DNA from: SG8-32-3 sp964514055
Lineage (GTDB): Archaea > Thermoproteota > Bathyarchaeia > Bathyarchaeales > Bathycorpusculaceae
Length of the DNA: 64,000 bases
Assembly: GCA_964514055.1 (NCBI GenBank)
Contig: CAZEPB010000003.1
Coordinates: 99,414 to 163,413 of the forward strand
Direction: 5' to 3'
The stretch's first letter is position 1. Every line of letters begins with the position of its first letter. The position numbers and the translations under genes are program-made. Under the pieces are notes generated by a model. That model was not told the DNA's origin. It worked only from the letters and a program-made list of their open reading frames with translations, and did not search any database. Below, piece after piece: positions 1 to 9,055 of this stretch.

Positions 1-1227
1 ATAAAAATCCCGGCGGAAGCAGTTGACAAACTCTCCTACTACATTATAAGAGATTTCATAGGCTACGGAAAAATAGACCCGTTAATGAGAGACCCGTTAA
101 TTGAAGACATATCCACCGACGGCGTAAACATCCCCATCTACGTTTGGCACAGGCTCTACGAGTCCTTACCTACAAATATAATGTTCAAAGACGCGGCTGA
201 GTTGGATTCTTTCGTAGTCCGCCTCGCCTATCTCGCTGGAAAAAACATCTCCATAGCCGCACCAATACTTGACGCGTCGCTTCCAGAAGGAAGCCGTATA
301 CAACTAACTTACGGACGCGAAGTCACCAGAAGAGGCTCAACCTTCACAATCAGACGCTTCAAAGCTGACCCTTTGACAATCTCAGACCTTATCGGTTTCA
401 ACACAATTTCTTCGGAAATAGCTGCGTATCTGTGGTATCTTATAGAGAACCGTGCTTCAGTGATGGTGGCAGGAGGAGTGGCATGCGGAAAAACAACTTT
501 GTTGAACAGCCTTTCCATGTTCATAAAACCTGAAATGAAAATTGTAAGCGTTGAAGACACTCAAGAAATCAATCTTCCACACGAAAACTGGATACCTTCG
601 GTTGTGCGAGCAGGCTTCAAAGGCGACGATAAACACGGCGGCACCATAACCCTTTTTGACCTACTAAAAGCGGCGGTAAGACAGAGACCCGACTACATAA
701 TCGTGGGTGAAGTTCGAGGCGAAGAAGCCTACACTCTGTTTCAAGCCATGGCCACAGGTCATCTGGGTATGTGCACCATCCATGCTGAATCCGCCGAAGC
801 CGTCATAAACAGGCTAGAATCTGAGCCAATGAACATTCCGAAACCGCTCATCGCCATGACTAACATCATTTTAGTTATGGAGCGAACCGAAGTGAAAGGC
901 AAACCTGCAAGACGCGTTAGGGTTGCAACTGAAATAAGAGGTCTTGAAACAAAAACAAATGAAATTCTAACTGAAGAGGTGTTCCGCTGGAACCCTAAAT
1001 TTGACAAATTTGCCACTGCAGGCAACAGCCCTCTCTTGGAGAAACACATGAACAAAATGAGCCTGACTGACGAGGACATAAAACGTGAATTGAAAGCTAG
1101 GAAGACCGTTCTGGAGTGGATGGTTAAGCAGGGTATTCGCCACCATGGTGGTGTAGCCAAAGTCATCAGAGAATACTACGCTAACCCGAATCGTGTCTTC
1201 CAAAAAGCAAGGGTGGGGTTGAAATGA
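1..1227 (+). CDS. Type II/IV secretion (pilus) ATPase, 5' end cut by window
   Basis: The frame is open from base 1, so the gene begins outside the window; 408 codons are visible. It is a secretion/pilus assembly ATPase of the TadA/GspE2/FlaI class, which powers pilin assembly from the cytoplasmic face. A Walker A loop GGVACGKTT lies at visible residues 158-166 (Lys164), with Cys at a position that is often Ser in this family. Walker B follows as PDYIIVGEVRGEE, then TGHLGMCTIHAES. Its stop overlaps the next start by 4 bp (ATGA), and two membrane platform genes and two pilin genes follow, so this is one pilus operon. The family is clear; the type of appendage is not. Confidence 0.93.
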   Translation: MKIPAEAVDKLSYYIIRDFIGYGKIDPLMRDPLIEDISTDGVNIPIYVWHRLYESLPTNIMFKDAAELDSFVVRLAYLAGKNISIAAPILDASLPEGSRIQLTYGREVTRRGSTFTIRRFKADPLTISDLIGFNTISSEIAAYLWYLIENRASVMVAGGVACGKTTLLNSLSMFIKPEMKIVSVEDTQEINLPHENWIPSVVRAGFKGDDKHGGTITLFDLLKAAVRQRPDYIIVGEVRGEEAYTLFQAMATGHLGMCTIHAESAEAVINRLESEPMNIPKPLIAMTNIILVMERTEVKGKPARRVRVATEIRGLETKTNEILTEEVFRWNPKFDKFATAGNSPLLEKHMNKMSLTDEDIKRELKARKTVLEWMVKQGIRHHGGVAKVIREYYANPNRVFQKARVGLK

Positions 1228-2228
1228 GAAAACAAATCACGGAAAAACTCAAAGCCTCCAAGAAACGACTGGAAATTAGGCTTCAGACGTTATATGCCAA
1301 GTTTTCAAAGCAAAAGTCTGAATCGCCTACTGAAGAGGCTAAAATGGATCTTGAAAAACCGTTGTCCATGGCGTATCAGGTAATGGGCGACAAAACTGAC
1401 CGTTTTATGCCTTTATTCAAGGATTTAGACCAGAATATACAAAAATCAGGTTTAAAAATTAACTTCAAAGCCTACGTGAGCTTAACGATACTCGCTTCGC
1501 TTTTGTTCGCGGTCTCAGTTGCGGTGGCACTGCCTGCACTGCTGTTTTTTGTTTCCAATACGCCTTTAGAATCGGCGCTCCTGTTCGGCTTTGGCGGCGC
1601 CCTGTTCACAGGGGCGCTTTCGGTTTTTGGTTTTTACCTGTACCCAGTTTATCGTGCAGATAAGCATAAGAGAGAATTAGATGACGAATTACCCTTCACA
1701 ACGGGTTATATGGCTATTCTGGCGAGCGCGGGTGTTTCTCCCGAAAAAATTTTCTATTCCCTCTCAACCTTGAATGTGCCCTTGGCGGCTTCCACCGAAT
1801 CCAAAGAAGTTGTCAAAAACATTAACTTGTTCGGTTTGGACGTGATCTCAGCCTTAGAAAAAACTTCAAGCCGAACCCCGTCCGAGAAATTTCGGGATGC
1901 CATAGAGGGAATAATCTCTACAATTCACACAGGCGGCAATCTAGGAGCCTTTCTGCGTCAGAAATTTAAGACAGCTATGAAACTGAAAAGGCTGAACCTT
2001 AAAAAGTACTCCGACAACCTGTCAGTTTTGTCCGAGATTTATGTGGCGTTGCTTTTGACGGGTCCGCTGCTTCTGGTCATAATGGTGTCGGTTATGTCGG
2101 TGCTGGGCGGCGGCGGGTTAGGCATACTGAGCCCTGAACTCCTGTTGAGTCTCCTAACTTACCTATTGATTCCGGTCTGCGCCGTGATATTCCTCATAAT
2201 CTTGGATTCAACTTCGCCGAAATGGTAG
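1224..2228 (+). CDS. GspF/TadC-like pilus platform membrane protein (first)
   Basis: This is a 334-residue inner-membrane protein of the type II secretion F family, the platform on which pilins are assembled. The first 75 residues are charged and cytoplasmic. Hydrophobic segments lie at about residues 82-108, 117-140, 270-290 and 305-328, with the cytoplasmic F domain (conserved ASAGVSPEKIFYSL) between the second and third pair. It overlaps the ATPase gene by 4 bp and is followed 6 bp later by a second, diverged F-family gene. Two F-like proteins per operon are common in archaeal pilus systems, so this looks complete. Confidence 0.88.
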   Translation: MRKQITEKLKASKKRLEIRLQTLYAKFSKQKSESPTEEAKMDLEKPLSMAYQVMGDKTDRFMPLFKDLDQNIQKSGLKINFKAYVSLTILASLLFAVSVAVALPALLFFVSNTPLESALLFGFGGALFTGALSVFGFYLYPVYRADKHKRELDDELPFTTGYMAILASAGVSPEKIFYSLSTLNVPLAASTESKEVVKNINLFGLDVISALEKTSSRTPSEKFRDAIEGIISTIHTGGNLGAFLRQKFKTAMKLKRLNLKKYSDNLSVLSEIYVALLLTGPLLLVIMVSVMSVLGGGGLGILSPELLLSLLTYLLIPVCAVIFLIILDSTSPKW

Positions 2229-2234
2229 CGAAAA

Positions 2235-3050
2235 ATGCCGAAAATAGAGAACCGAATTAAAAAAATCGTAATCGCTGTTTCAGTAGTGGTAGCCGTTGCC
2301 ATAGTGCTCTTCGGCTATTTCACCGTAGGCTTCAGCGTAGCGTTAGACGACTTTGTATTCTTCGCCCTACTCGCAGTAATTTCGCCAATAGCGCTCATAA
2401 ATTACGTTGATTACAGATGGAGAAAAGCCGTAGACGAGCACTTGCCAGACCTTTTCAGAAGCATAGTGCAAGCCCAAGAGATAGGTATGACGCTTCCCAA
2501 AGCCCTAGAAGAGGCAGCAGAAAGAGATTATGGTCCACTTACCCCTGAACTGAAAAAGATGACGGTGCAGATTTCTTGGGGAGCCAGCTTCGAAGAGGCG
2601 CTTTTAGCCTTTGGAAGACGCGTCGGCACCGTGCTAACGCAGAGGACCGTGCCCATGATAATCGAAGCGAGCCGTTCAGGAGGTCGCGTGGAAAAAGTCT
2701 TTGACCCCATGGGCAAGTTCGTGCAAACAACCATCCTGCTTGAAAAGGAACGTAAAACGCAGACAAGACCCTACATCGCCATCATATACGTGGCGCTCTT
2801 CGTGTTCCTTTTCACGATAGTCATACTTTTCAAAACGTTCTTCGTAAACGTGGACGGTACAGCTTTGCTTTCGATTCCAACGTCGTCACCCGCGGATTTG
2901 AAGCGAATCTTTTTGCATTTGACTCTTGTTCAAGGTTTCTTCAGCGGACTCGTTGCTGGAAAAATGGGTGAAGGCTCGGTAAGCGCTGGCTTAAAGCACA
3001 GTCTGATTATGATGCTGTTAGGCTACGTGGCTCTGAAATTCTTCTTGTGA
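2235..3050 (+). CDS. GspF/TadC-like pilus platform membrane protein (second)
   Basis: A 271-residue partner of the upstream F-family protein. Two hydrophobic segments lie near residues 10-30 and 35-55, then a soluble F domain with the typical run IVQAQEIGMTLPKALEEAA (about 77-95), then C-terminal membrane segments near 182-202, 228-245 and 252-270. It starts 6 bp after the previous stop and is followed 12 bp later by a pilin gene. Its role, inferred from the family, is to form the membrane platform with its neighbour; the two genes are only distantly similar. Confidence 0.86.
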   Translation: MPKIENRIKKIVIAVSVVVAVAIVLFGYFTVGFSVALDDFVFFALLAVISPIALINYVDYRWRKAVDEHLPDLFRSIVQAQEIGMTLPKALEEAAERDYGPLTPELKKMTVQISWGASFEEALLAFGRRVGTVLTQRTVPMIIEASRSGGRVEKVFDPMGKFVQTTILLEKERKTQTRPYIAIIYVALFVFLFTIVILFKTFFVNVDGTALLSIPTSSPADLKRIFLHLTLVQGFFSGLVAGKMGEGSVSAGLKHSLIMMLLGYVALKFFL

Positions 3051-3062
3051 GGCGAAAAAAGG

Positions 3063-3482
3063 GTGAAGAGGTTTGTTAAACGGTTTTTGCGTGACAGGCG
3101 GGCTATAACGCCAGTTCTCAGTCATCTTTTGCTTACCGTCGTAGCAGTGGCGGTTATGTCAATTGCCACTTCAGCCACTTTCGTGATAACAACTAATCTC
3201 AGGGAGACAATGGGCGAACGAGTGATTGTTGAAGACGTTTGGTTTAACAGTGGGACTGGCACGGTGGACGTTTACCTTCGTAATGTGGGGAAAGCTGACA
3301 TCCAGGTTTCTGGCGTTTATGTGGATCACGTAGGTCAATCTTTCAACGGACCTTTCCGTTTGCAGATCAAGGAACACGGTTGGCTTAGAATCGCTTACAC
3401 TTGGGATTCTGGAGAATCCTACTACATAGATATTGTAACAAATAGGGGGACTCATGTTGCAAGCTATTACAAGGCGCCTTAA
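3063..3482 (+). CDS. Type IV pilin-like protein, small subunit
   Basis: A 139-residue protein with a GTG start and a classical archaeal class III signal peptide. The N-terminus is rich in Lys/Arg up to RDRR, then AITPVLSHLLLTVVAVAVM forms the assembly helix; prepilin peptidase should cut before Ala14. The rest is a predicted beta-rich head. Position directly after the ATPase and platform genes supports a role as pilus subunit or minor pilin. The 3' end overlaps the next gene by 29 bp in a different frame, implying coupled translation. Confidence 0.85.
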   Translation: MKRFVKRFLRDRRAITPVLSHLLLTVVAVAVMSIATSATFVITTNLRETMGERVIVEDVWFNSGTGTVDVYLRNVGKADIQVSGVYVDHVGQSFNGPFRLQIKEHGWLRIAYTWDSGESYYIDIVTNRGTHVASYYKAP

Positions 3483-6018
3483 ACGCGGAAAGCGTGGCAT
3501 AAGCACGGTCATCGTCGTGATGCTAAGCCTAGTGCTAATGGTGATTATAGTTGGCAACGTGGTCCTGTGGAGCTACCAGATGAACCAACTCGACTGGGAA
3601 AAAATGCAGGAAAAAATTGATGTTGTTAACGCACAATCCGTAAATGAAAATCGGGCACAAAATCCCACCGCATATGCTCTCGGGGGATCAACAAGCTGGG
3701 TGTCTGGAGACGTTTTGGACCTAGCGACAGATGACGATGTCTATATGACGTTTAGAAGTTATTACTCGGGAACAGGTACAGAAGATTTCGTAGACAATAA
3801 CCTGTCTGATGTAGACTCTTCTGCAGACATAGGAACCCACAGCAACTTCTCAGCTCAGCAGTTTGGTCCAGACAGCATTATGGATACACTCCAAGAAAGC
3901 AATACAGGCGGAGGCGAGCAGTGGGTATCACCTACTGGATATGAAGATCCAGGAAGTAGCTGGAATTTAGAAACAAGAGCATATGATGATAGGACTAATA
4001 CATTTGCTTGGTCTTTTATTCCTGCGGACAGTTGGAGTGAGTATCTAGTGCTTACACATAATGCCATGACCTGTGCTAAGATTCAGTATTGGGTACGCAA
4101 CCAAAATTCAGCTGTTGACCAAATGGAGGTGGACATTTACAATGGTGCATGGATAAACGTGTATAGTGGAGCGGGAACGTGGCAGCAATGGGCGAACGTA
4201 AGCTTCTCGGAAACTTCAGTGACAAAAATGCGCTTCAGATTCCACAACAGCCATGCTAGTCAAAGTCGCTGGGTGCTTCTTTATGAAGCAGACTTTCTGC
4301 AAAGTTTATCTAATTACGAGTTAGATTTGGAAGTTCAATGGACAAACGTGGACTATGATGAAGCAAACGAACAGTTATGCATATACGGGGGTACAATGGG
4401 CGGAGAAAACATCAGAGTGGACGTTTGGACTGGTTCTACATGGGACAATCTATTTAGCGATTTAAGCCCTGGATGGAACAACGTTTCGGTCTCTTCTTAC
4501 TTAGCTTCTTCAACATTTACAATTAGATTCAAAGGCGGCACAGAGACAAGCGATAGTTTTCAAGACAGCTGGAACATTGATGCTGCTTTGTTGCGTGTTG
4601 AGGCGAATGAGTATACGTCGGAGGTAGAGTTTACAGGTTTAAGTAACGTGGAAGAGTGGACTCAGCTCGATTGGACAACTAATATTGGATGGACGATTGG
4701 CTCAGTCAACGTTACGCTTCAACTTTACAATTTCACATTAGACGGCTACCCCACAAGCGGAGACGGCTATGTATCATACACCTCGGACAGTTCACCAAAC
4801 GTTGATCAAACCATAAGCCAAACAATAAACACCAACCCAACCGATTTCAGAAATACTACGGGTTATTGGAAGATAAAAATCAAAGGAACTAAAACAGGAG
4901 CCACCCAGTTCGATTTAAACGTGGACTGGATTGAAATCAGAGAAACGAAACGTGGAACACTAATCACCTTTGAGAACGGAGGTTCCTTGACTTCTCATGT
5001 AGTTTCCTTATGGGTTAATAATTCAACAAGCCATCAAAGATACGATATTGATTTTTTCGTCGCGCCTGGAGAAACAGCAACATATTTTTGCGGAAACGCT
5101 GTTTTGTCAGGCGGCTCGTACACACTGAAAGTTTCTACTGAAAGAGGGAACGCAGGAGTTTTTTCAGGTTTTTCTGCTACCTTTAAGATGGAGTGGGGAA
5201 CAACAACCGTCGATGACACCTACACGCAAATAGACTTACAAGAAAGTTATGTTAGTCCTGTTATAGTTTGCACACCAAATTACACTTCTGGAGTACCAAG
5301 AAGTGTAAGAACAACAGATGTGACGAGCCAAAGTTTCAAAGTTAGAGTTCAAAACCCCTCTTCAACATCATGTCCCCCTACTGAAGTTAGTTATTTAGTT
5401 GTTGAAGAAGGAGTCTGGACTACACCAATCAAAGTAGAAGCAGTGAAATATTCTACAAATACTGTTGGGAGAAAAAACAGCTGGGTTTATGACATCAGAG
5501 ATTATCAACAAAGTTACTCAGGTAACATTATAGTTTTGCATCAGGTTATGAGTTATAATGACCCTAGTTGGATAACCACATATGTGTCAAGAGAAACATC
5601 TACGTCAGATCCTCCAGATTCAGGTGATAATGGTTTCCGTATAGCTTTGAATGGAGCAGAAGCAGCAACATCTCACGCTAACGAGACTATAGGTTACATT
5701 ATTTTTGAAGCAGGCTTTGGAGAGATTTCTGGAATCAAGTATGACCTGAAAAAAACTGGGGACTCTATTAGTGGCTACTCAAACTCACCACCATATAACA
5801 CAGCCTTTTCTCAGAGTTTCGACAGTATTCCAACGGTGGTTCTGGCAGGGCATCAAGAAGCAGATGGTGGAGACGGCGGATGGTGTGTTGTTCACACTAT
5901 TACTCAGGCACAAGCAGGATTGATGATTGACGAAGACCAAGTAAGTGATAGTGACCGGTCTCACACATCTGAAACCTGTGGTTTCTTTGCTTTTGAATCA
6001 AAAGGCTCTTATTCGTAG
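3454..6018 (+). CDS. Large pilin-like surface protein (adhesin candidate)
   Basis: An 854-residue protein that begins like a pilin: basic residues up to KRGKR, then GISTVIVVMLSLVLMVIIVG, so cleavage is expected before Gly15. The long remainder is rich in Ser, Thr, Asn, Trp and Tyr, with several jelly-roll-like stretches that repeat the pattern W..VSWS-like strands and end in SFQDSWNIDAALL-type motifs. This is far longer than a normal pilin (100-250 aa) and suggests a tip adhesin or decorated filament subunit; that role is inference. It is the last gene of the operon and overlaps the small pilin gene. No binding domain could be identified. Confidence 0.78.
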   Translation: MLQAITRRLKRGKRGISTVIVVMLSLVLMVIIVGNVVLWSYQMNQLDWEKMQEKIDVVNAQSVNENRAQNPTAYALGGSTSWVSGDVLDLATDDDVYMTFRSYYSGTGTEDFVDNNLSDVDSSADIGTHSNFSAQQFGPDSIMDTLQESNTGGGEQWVSPTGYEDPGSSWNLETRAYDDRTNTFAWSFIPADSWSEYLVLTHNAMTCAKIQYWVRNQNSAVDQMEVDIYNGAWINVYSGAGTWQQWANVSFSETSVTKMRFRFHNSHASQSRWVLLYEADFLQSLSNYELDLEVQWTNVDYDEANEQLCIYGGTMGGENIRVDVWTGSTWDNLFSDLSPGWNNVSVSSYLASSTFTIRFKGGTETSDSFQDSWNIDAALLRVEANEYTSEVEFTGLSNVEEWTQLDWTTNIGWTIGSVNVTLQLYNFTLDGYPTSGDGYVSYTSDSSPNVDQTISQTINTNPTDFRNTTGYWKIKIKGTKTGATQFDLNVDWIEIRETKRGTLITFENGGSLTSHVVSLWVNNSTSHQRYDIDFFVAPGETATYFCGNAVLSGGSYTLKVSTERGNAGVFSGFSATFKMEWGTTTVDDTYTQIDLQESYVSPVIVCTPNYTSGVPRSVRTTDVTSQSFKVRVQNPSSTSCPPTEVSYLVVEEGVWTTPIKVEAVKYSTNTVGRKNSWVYDIRDYQQSYSGNIIVLHQVMSYNDPSWITTYVSRETSTSDPPDSGDNGFRIALNGAEAATSHANETIGYIIFEAGFGEISGIKYDLKKTGDSISGYSNSPPYNTAFSQSFDSIPTVVLAGHQEADGGDGGWCVVHTITQAQAGLMIDEDQVSDSDRSHTSETCGFFAFESKGSYS

Positions 6019-6079
6019 ATGCGTTGATAAAAATACCTCAAAGAGCAACTCTATTAAACAAAGCCGTTTTTTCAGAAGA

Positions 6080-7063
6080 CTAAGCAGTTTTAAGGCTTTC
6101 TTTTAATGCCGTTACTGCTTCTTCTTGGTTTTTAGCTTCTATCGCATGGATCTTGTATAGTTCTGCCATTTTCTTTCCATTTTCGCTGAGCTTTGGAATC
6201 GCAATCAAGTAGGCTCTTTCAGGCGAAACGTCAAATATCTTCGCGAATAGGGCAATGATTGGCTGTTCGGACACCACGTTTTCTGTTGACATCGCCAAAT
6301 CAACCACTAACGCTTTCTGTGATTTATCTCCTTTGTAGGCTACGATGTCAAAGGAGTGATTAGCCCCAGATTTGCCTTTAAGAAGACTAGGGCTTTCAAC
6401 CTTTAGTCCTTCTTTCATTAGAAGTTCCCGTATGGCGGCGACTAAAAACCAGTTTAACGAGGATTCTGCTGTGACGTTCGCCTTAAGGGTGTAGGAGTAA
6501 ACGTCTTTGATGGGCACTTCTTCGAAAGTGGAGGTTTCACGGCAGTTTCTGCAGAAATGCGAAGGCACAGGAATATCAAAACTTTTTTTGCAAGCGTTAC
6601 AGGTGCACCAAATCCCAGCTTTCCTGTAGTCAACATCAACTGTCCTCAGTTCTTCATGACATTTCGGGCAGACGTACTTGCCGCCGTTGAGGAAATTCGC
6701 CTCCAAATCCATGTATCCACATTTCACGTGCTCGATCAATGAGCTTTTTTGAATATCGAACGATTTGCAGAAAGGGCAACAATAGCGCGTAGAAACATTC
6801 GCAGAACTGCATTTTGGGCAAAAAATGATTTTATCGTAAAGTTCCTTTTCCAAGACTCCAGCTTCATAAAGTTTGTTTAAGAAAGGTTCAACCTGTGATG
6901 CTTCGCCAACTATAGTTTCTACCACGGGATAACGATAACCAATCTCTGAGTCGAAAACTGGTTCAAGCTTTTTAATTTCGCCGCTTAGAAACTTGCTTAG
7001 CAACATCTGCACATTGCGGTCTCTGTAGATTTCAAGCGTTTCTTTTTTTCCTGACTGCTGCAT
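6080..7063 (-). CDS. Zinc-ribbon protein with TackOD1-like domain
   Basis: A 327-residue cytosolic protein. Residues 80-185 hold four CxxC-type zinc knuckles (CPKC, CPFC, CPKC, CNAC, CRNC), with the run LIEHVKCGYMDLEANF between them. This arrangement resembles TackOD1, an output domain described in Thaumarchaeota and relatives, but I rely on pattern memory for that name. The N-terminal 75 residues resemble a winged-helix or small alpha domain. The last 110 residues (SFDIVAYKGDKSQKALVVDL) look like a restriction-endonuclease-like or Rossmann alpha/beta domain. It is convergent with the pilus operon and stands alone. Likely regulatory or nucleic-acid related; function unknown. Confidence 0.6.
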   Translation of the reverse strand: MQQSGKKETLEIYRDRNVQMLLSKFLSGEIKKLEPVFDSEIGYRYPVVETIVGEASQVEPFLNKLYEAGVLEKELYDKIIFCPKCSSANVSTRYCCPFCKSFDIQKSSLIEHVKCGYMDLEANFLNGGKYVCPKCHEELRTVDVDYRKAGIWCTCNACKKSFDIPVPSHFCRNCRETSTFEEVPIKDVYSYTLKANVTAESSLNWFLVAAIRELLMKEGLKVESPSLLKGKSGANHSFDIVAYKGDKSQKALVVDLAMSTENVVSEQPIIALFAKIFDVSPERAYLIAIPKLSENGKKMAELYKIHAIEAKNQEEAVTALKESLKTA

Positions 7064-7403
7064 TTTTTTGAACCAGCTCTTTTATTATTAGATAGATTCC
7101 TTAGTTGGCGCGTTAAATTTTAAACATTATTTCATAGATGTTAAATTTGCAATTACTATTCTGCATAGATATGTTTAAGCATTTCGAGACGACTTGCTCC
7201 GCAATCGTCACTCAACATATTCTGTTCCTCCGATTGGTTTATGTTGCATAACGCCATGTTATCTTGAAAAGGATAATCAGCAGAAATAAAGTTGTTGAGG
7301 CTTAAAGATTCAGATAGACAATACGCATTCAACGTATAGAGCCAACCTTTAAATGAGGAAACACCACTCTCACATCTAACCCAAAATTTAAAAAGTGAAT
7401 TAG
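7064..7403. other. Divergent intergenic region
   Basis: 340 bp between two divergently transcribed genes. It is AT-rich. A TATA-like CCTTTAAAT at about 7345-7354 could serve the rightward gene. No RNA gene, repeat or convincing small ORF was seen. Confidence 0.5.
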
Positions 7404-8267
7404 ATGGCAGACCACCCTCGTTTTGGCCCAGCTGGAATCCCCCCAATCTTCAGAATTCTAGGCGCGCAATCATTCGATGTGCCCAGACTTCTGCGGGAGG
7501 AAGGGCTGGACGCCTTTGAATACCAAGCCGTTCGGTGGGGTCAAAAACCGCAGATGAAGCAGGAAGACGCTGAACGTTTGGGCGTTGAAGCTAGAAAGAA
7601 CGATGTTTTGTTAAGCATGCACGGCTCCTACTATGTGAATCTCAGTGGCAAAAAAGAGGTCGTGGAAGCCAGCAAACGGCGAATTGTCGCCTGCGCTGAA
7701 GCAGCGCGGTGGATGGGTGCTTACGTGGTGGTTTTCCATATGGGGTTTTATGGGCGCTTTGAAAAAAGCTACGCGTTCAGAAGCTGTGTCAACGCGTTGA
7801 AAGACATAGTTGCAACCATGAACAGTCTGGGAATCCGAAACGTGAAGTTGGGTCCTGAAACCATGGGCAGGGTCTTCCAAGTTGGCAGTCTGGACGAGAT
7901 TTTGACCATTTGCGAAGAAGTTGAGCAGACCCAGCTCGTCATCGACTGGTCGCACCTGCACGCCAGACACCAAGGGCGGTTCAGAAAAGTTGAAGATTTC
8001 CGCGCGGTAGTGGAAGAGGTTGAAAGAAGGCTGGGAACAGAAGTCGCGAGAAACATGCACTGCCACTTCAGTAAAATTGAATACACGGATAAGGGTGAAA
8101 GACGCCACCATGTCTTGGACGAAGCCAGATACGGTCCAGACTTCGAGATGCTGGCGGAAGTCATAGCCGAGTTTAACATGCGCCCAGTCATGATATGCGA
8201 AACGCCCATCTTGGACGTGGACGCCATGAAAATGCGCGACATACTTAGGAAAATACGGAGAAAATAA
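7404..8267 (+). CDS. Endonuclease IV-like TIM-barrel protein
   Basis: A 287-residue TIM barrel of the AP endonuclease 2 / endonuclease IV (Nfo) superfamily, which usually cleaves DNA at abasic sites with a trinuclear zinc centre. Putative metal ligands appear in the right order: His in VVFHMGFYG, Glu in GPETMGR, Asp and His in IDWSHLHARH, His in MHCHFSK and Glu in ICETPILD. Length fits the family. A sugar-phosphate isomerase function is possible because the same fold is shared. It is a single gene upstream of the ribosomal operon. No clear Shine-Dalgarno precedes the ATG. Confidence 0.78.
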   Translation: MADHPRFGPAGIPPIFRILGAQSFDVPRLLREEGLDAFEYQAVRWGQKPQMKQEDAERLGVEARKNDVLLSMHGSYYVNLSGKKEVVEASKRRIVACAEAARWMGAYVVVFHMGFYGRFEKSYAFRSCVNALKDIVATMNSLGIRNVKLGPETMGRVFQVGSLDEILTICEEVEQTQLVIDWSHLHARHQGRFRKVEDFRAVVEEVERRLGTEVARNMHCHFSKIEYTDKGERRHHVLDEARYGPDFEMLAEVIAEFNMRPVMICETPILDVDAMKMRDILRKIRRK

Positions 8268-8319
8268 GGACGCTGTTAAATCATCATGCGTAATTCCCAA
8301 GCAGAGGTTCTATTCTGAA

Positions 8320-8360
8320 GTTCAAGCTATGCTTCAGCCTTTATATAAGGGGCTATAGAC
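8320..8360 (+). promoter_or_regulatory. GTTCA-TATA-G-run element, copy A
   Basis: GTTCA at 8320, TTTATATAA at 8340-8348, GGGG at 8349-8352, then CTATAGAC. Same architecture as copies near 18.7, 21.2, 59.0 and 61.7 kb. Here it points toward the ribosomal operon, about 210 bp upstream of uL22. It downstream matches copy B closely (ACAAAAA-TCGCA-CAGTTC). Likely a promoter; function inferred. Confidence 0.6.
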
Positions 8361-8566
8361 AAAAAATCGCAACAGTTCAGCAACTGGGTTTTTCGGCAAA
8401 ACTATAAAAGGCAACGTTAGTTTTAAAACGGTACACCTCACGTTCCGAACAGTCCCGCACATGGGACTTACACCAGCTTTAGCGTAGCTCAAACTAGTTT
8501 TGATACGGAAAGCCATATAAATCGCCATTACGCTGTTGAATTGCACAATCGGAGAAATGACAAAAA
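8361..8566 (+). promoter_or_regulatory. Leader region of the ribosomal operon
   Basis: About 200 bp between element A and uL22. It contains a perfect 6-bp hairpin AGTCCC-GCACAT-GGGACT at 8451-8468 and a second TATA-like ATATAAAT at 8515-8522, which would place a start site near 8544. If transcription starts at element A, the long structured leader could host autoregulation by a ribosomal protein; that is inference. Confidence 0.45.
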
Positions 8567-9055
8567 ATGCCAAAATGGGGATACTCCATAATAGAAGAAG
8601 AACTGGACCCTGAAAAAACAGCGAAAGCCAGCGGTAGAGAACTCAGAGTATCCCACAAGCACGCCCGAGAAGTGTGCCGAACAATCAAAGGCATGATGCT
8701 CACAAACGCAAAAACATACCTCAGAGACGTTATAGACAAAAAGAAAGCGGTTCCCTTCAGAAGACACAAAAAGAAACTCGGACACCGCCACGGCATAGAA
8801 AAAGCCTTCGCAGGAAGATACCCAGTGAAAACAGCACAGCAAATCCTGCGTGTGGTTGAAGCGGCAGAAGCCAACGCCGAAAACAAAGGCTTAGACGTAG
8901 ACAGACTACGCATTTTCCACGCTGCCGCCTACCCAGGAATGAAAATCAAGCGGTTCACACCAAGAGCTCACGGCAGAACCTCACCAAGATACGAAACCAC
9001 CACACACGTCGAAATCGTTTTAGAAGAAAAACCTGGACAAGGAGAAAGCTTCTAA
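8567..9055 (+). CDS. rpl22: Ribosomal protein uL22
   Basis: 162-residue large-subunit protein uL22, which binds 23S rRNA and lines the peptide exit tunnel. The core YPVKTAQQILRVVEAAEANA and the C-terminal tail motif RAHGRTSPRYETTTHVEIVL identify it, and length fits archaeal homologues. It is the first gene of this operon copy; the usual upstream set (uL3, uL4, uL23, uL2, uS19) is not present in the window. The stop overlaps the next start (TAATG). Confidence 0.97.
   Translation: MPKWGYSIIEEELDPEKTAKASGRELRVSHKHAREVCRTIKGMMLTNAKTYLRDVIDKKKAVPFRRHKKKLGHRHGIEKAFAGRYPVKTAQQILRVVEAAEANAENKGLDVDRLRIFHAAAYPGMKIKRFTPRAHGRTSPRYETTTHVEIVLEEKPGQGESF

Noticed and set aside
7156..7446. Open frame on the minus strand across the divergent region
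   Set aside because: No ribosome site, unlike-protein composition, and it runs into the start of the endonuclease IV-like gene; taken as chance.
7611..8300. Long minus-strand frame opposite the endonuclease IV-like gene
   Set aside because: It mirrors the codon pattern of the real gene on the plus strand; rich in His and Phe with no family.
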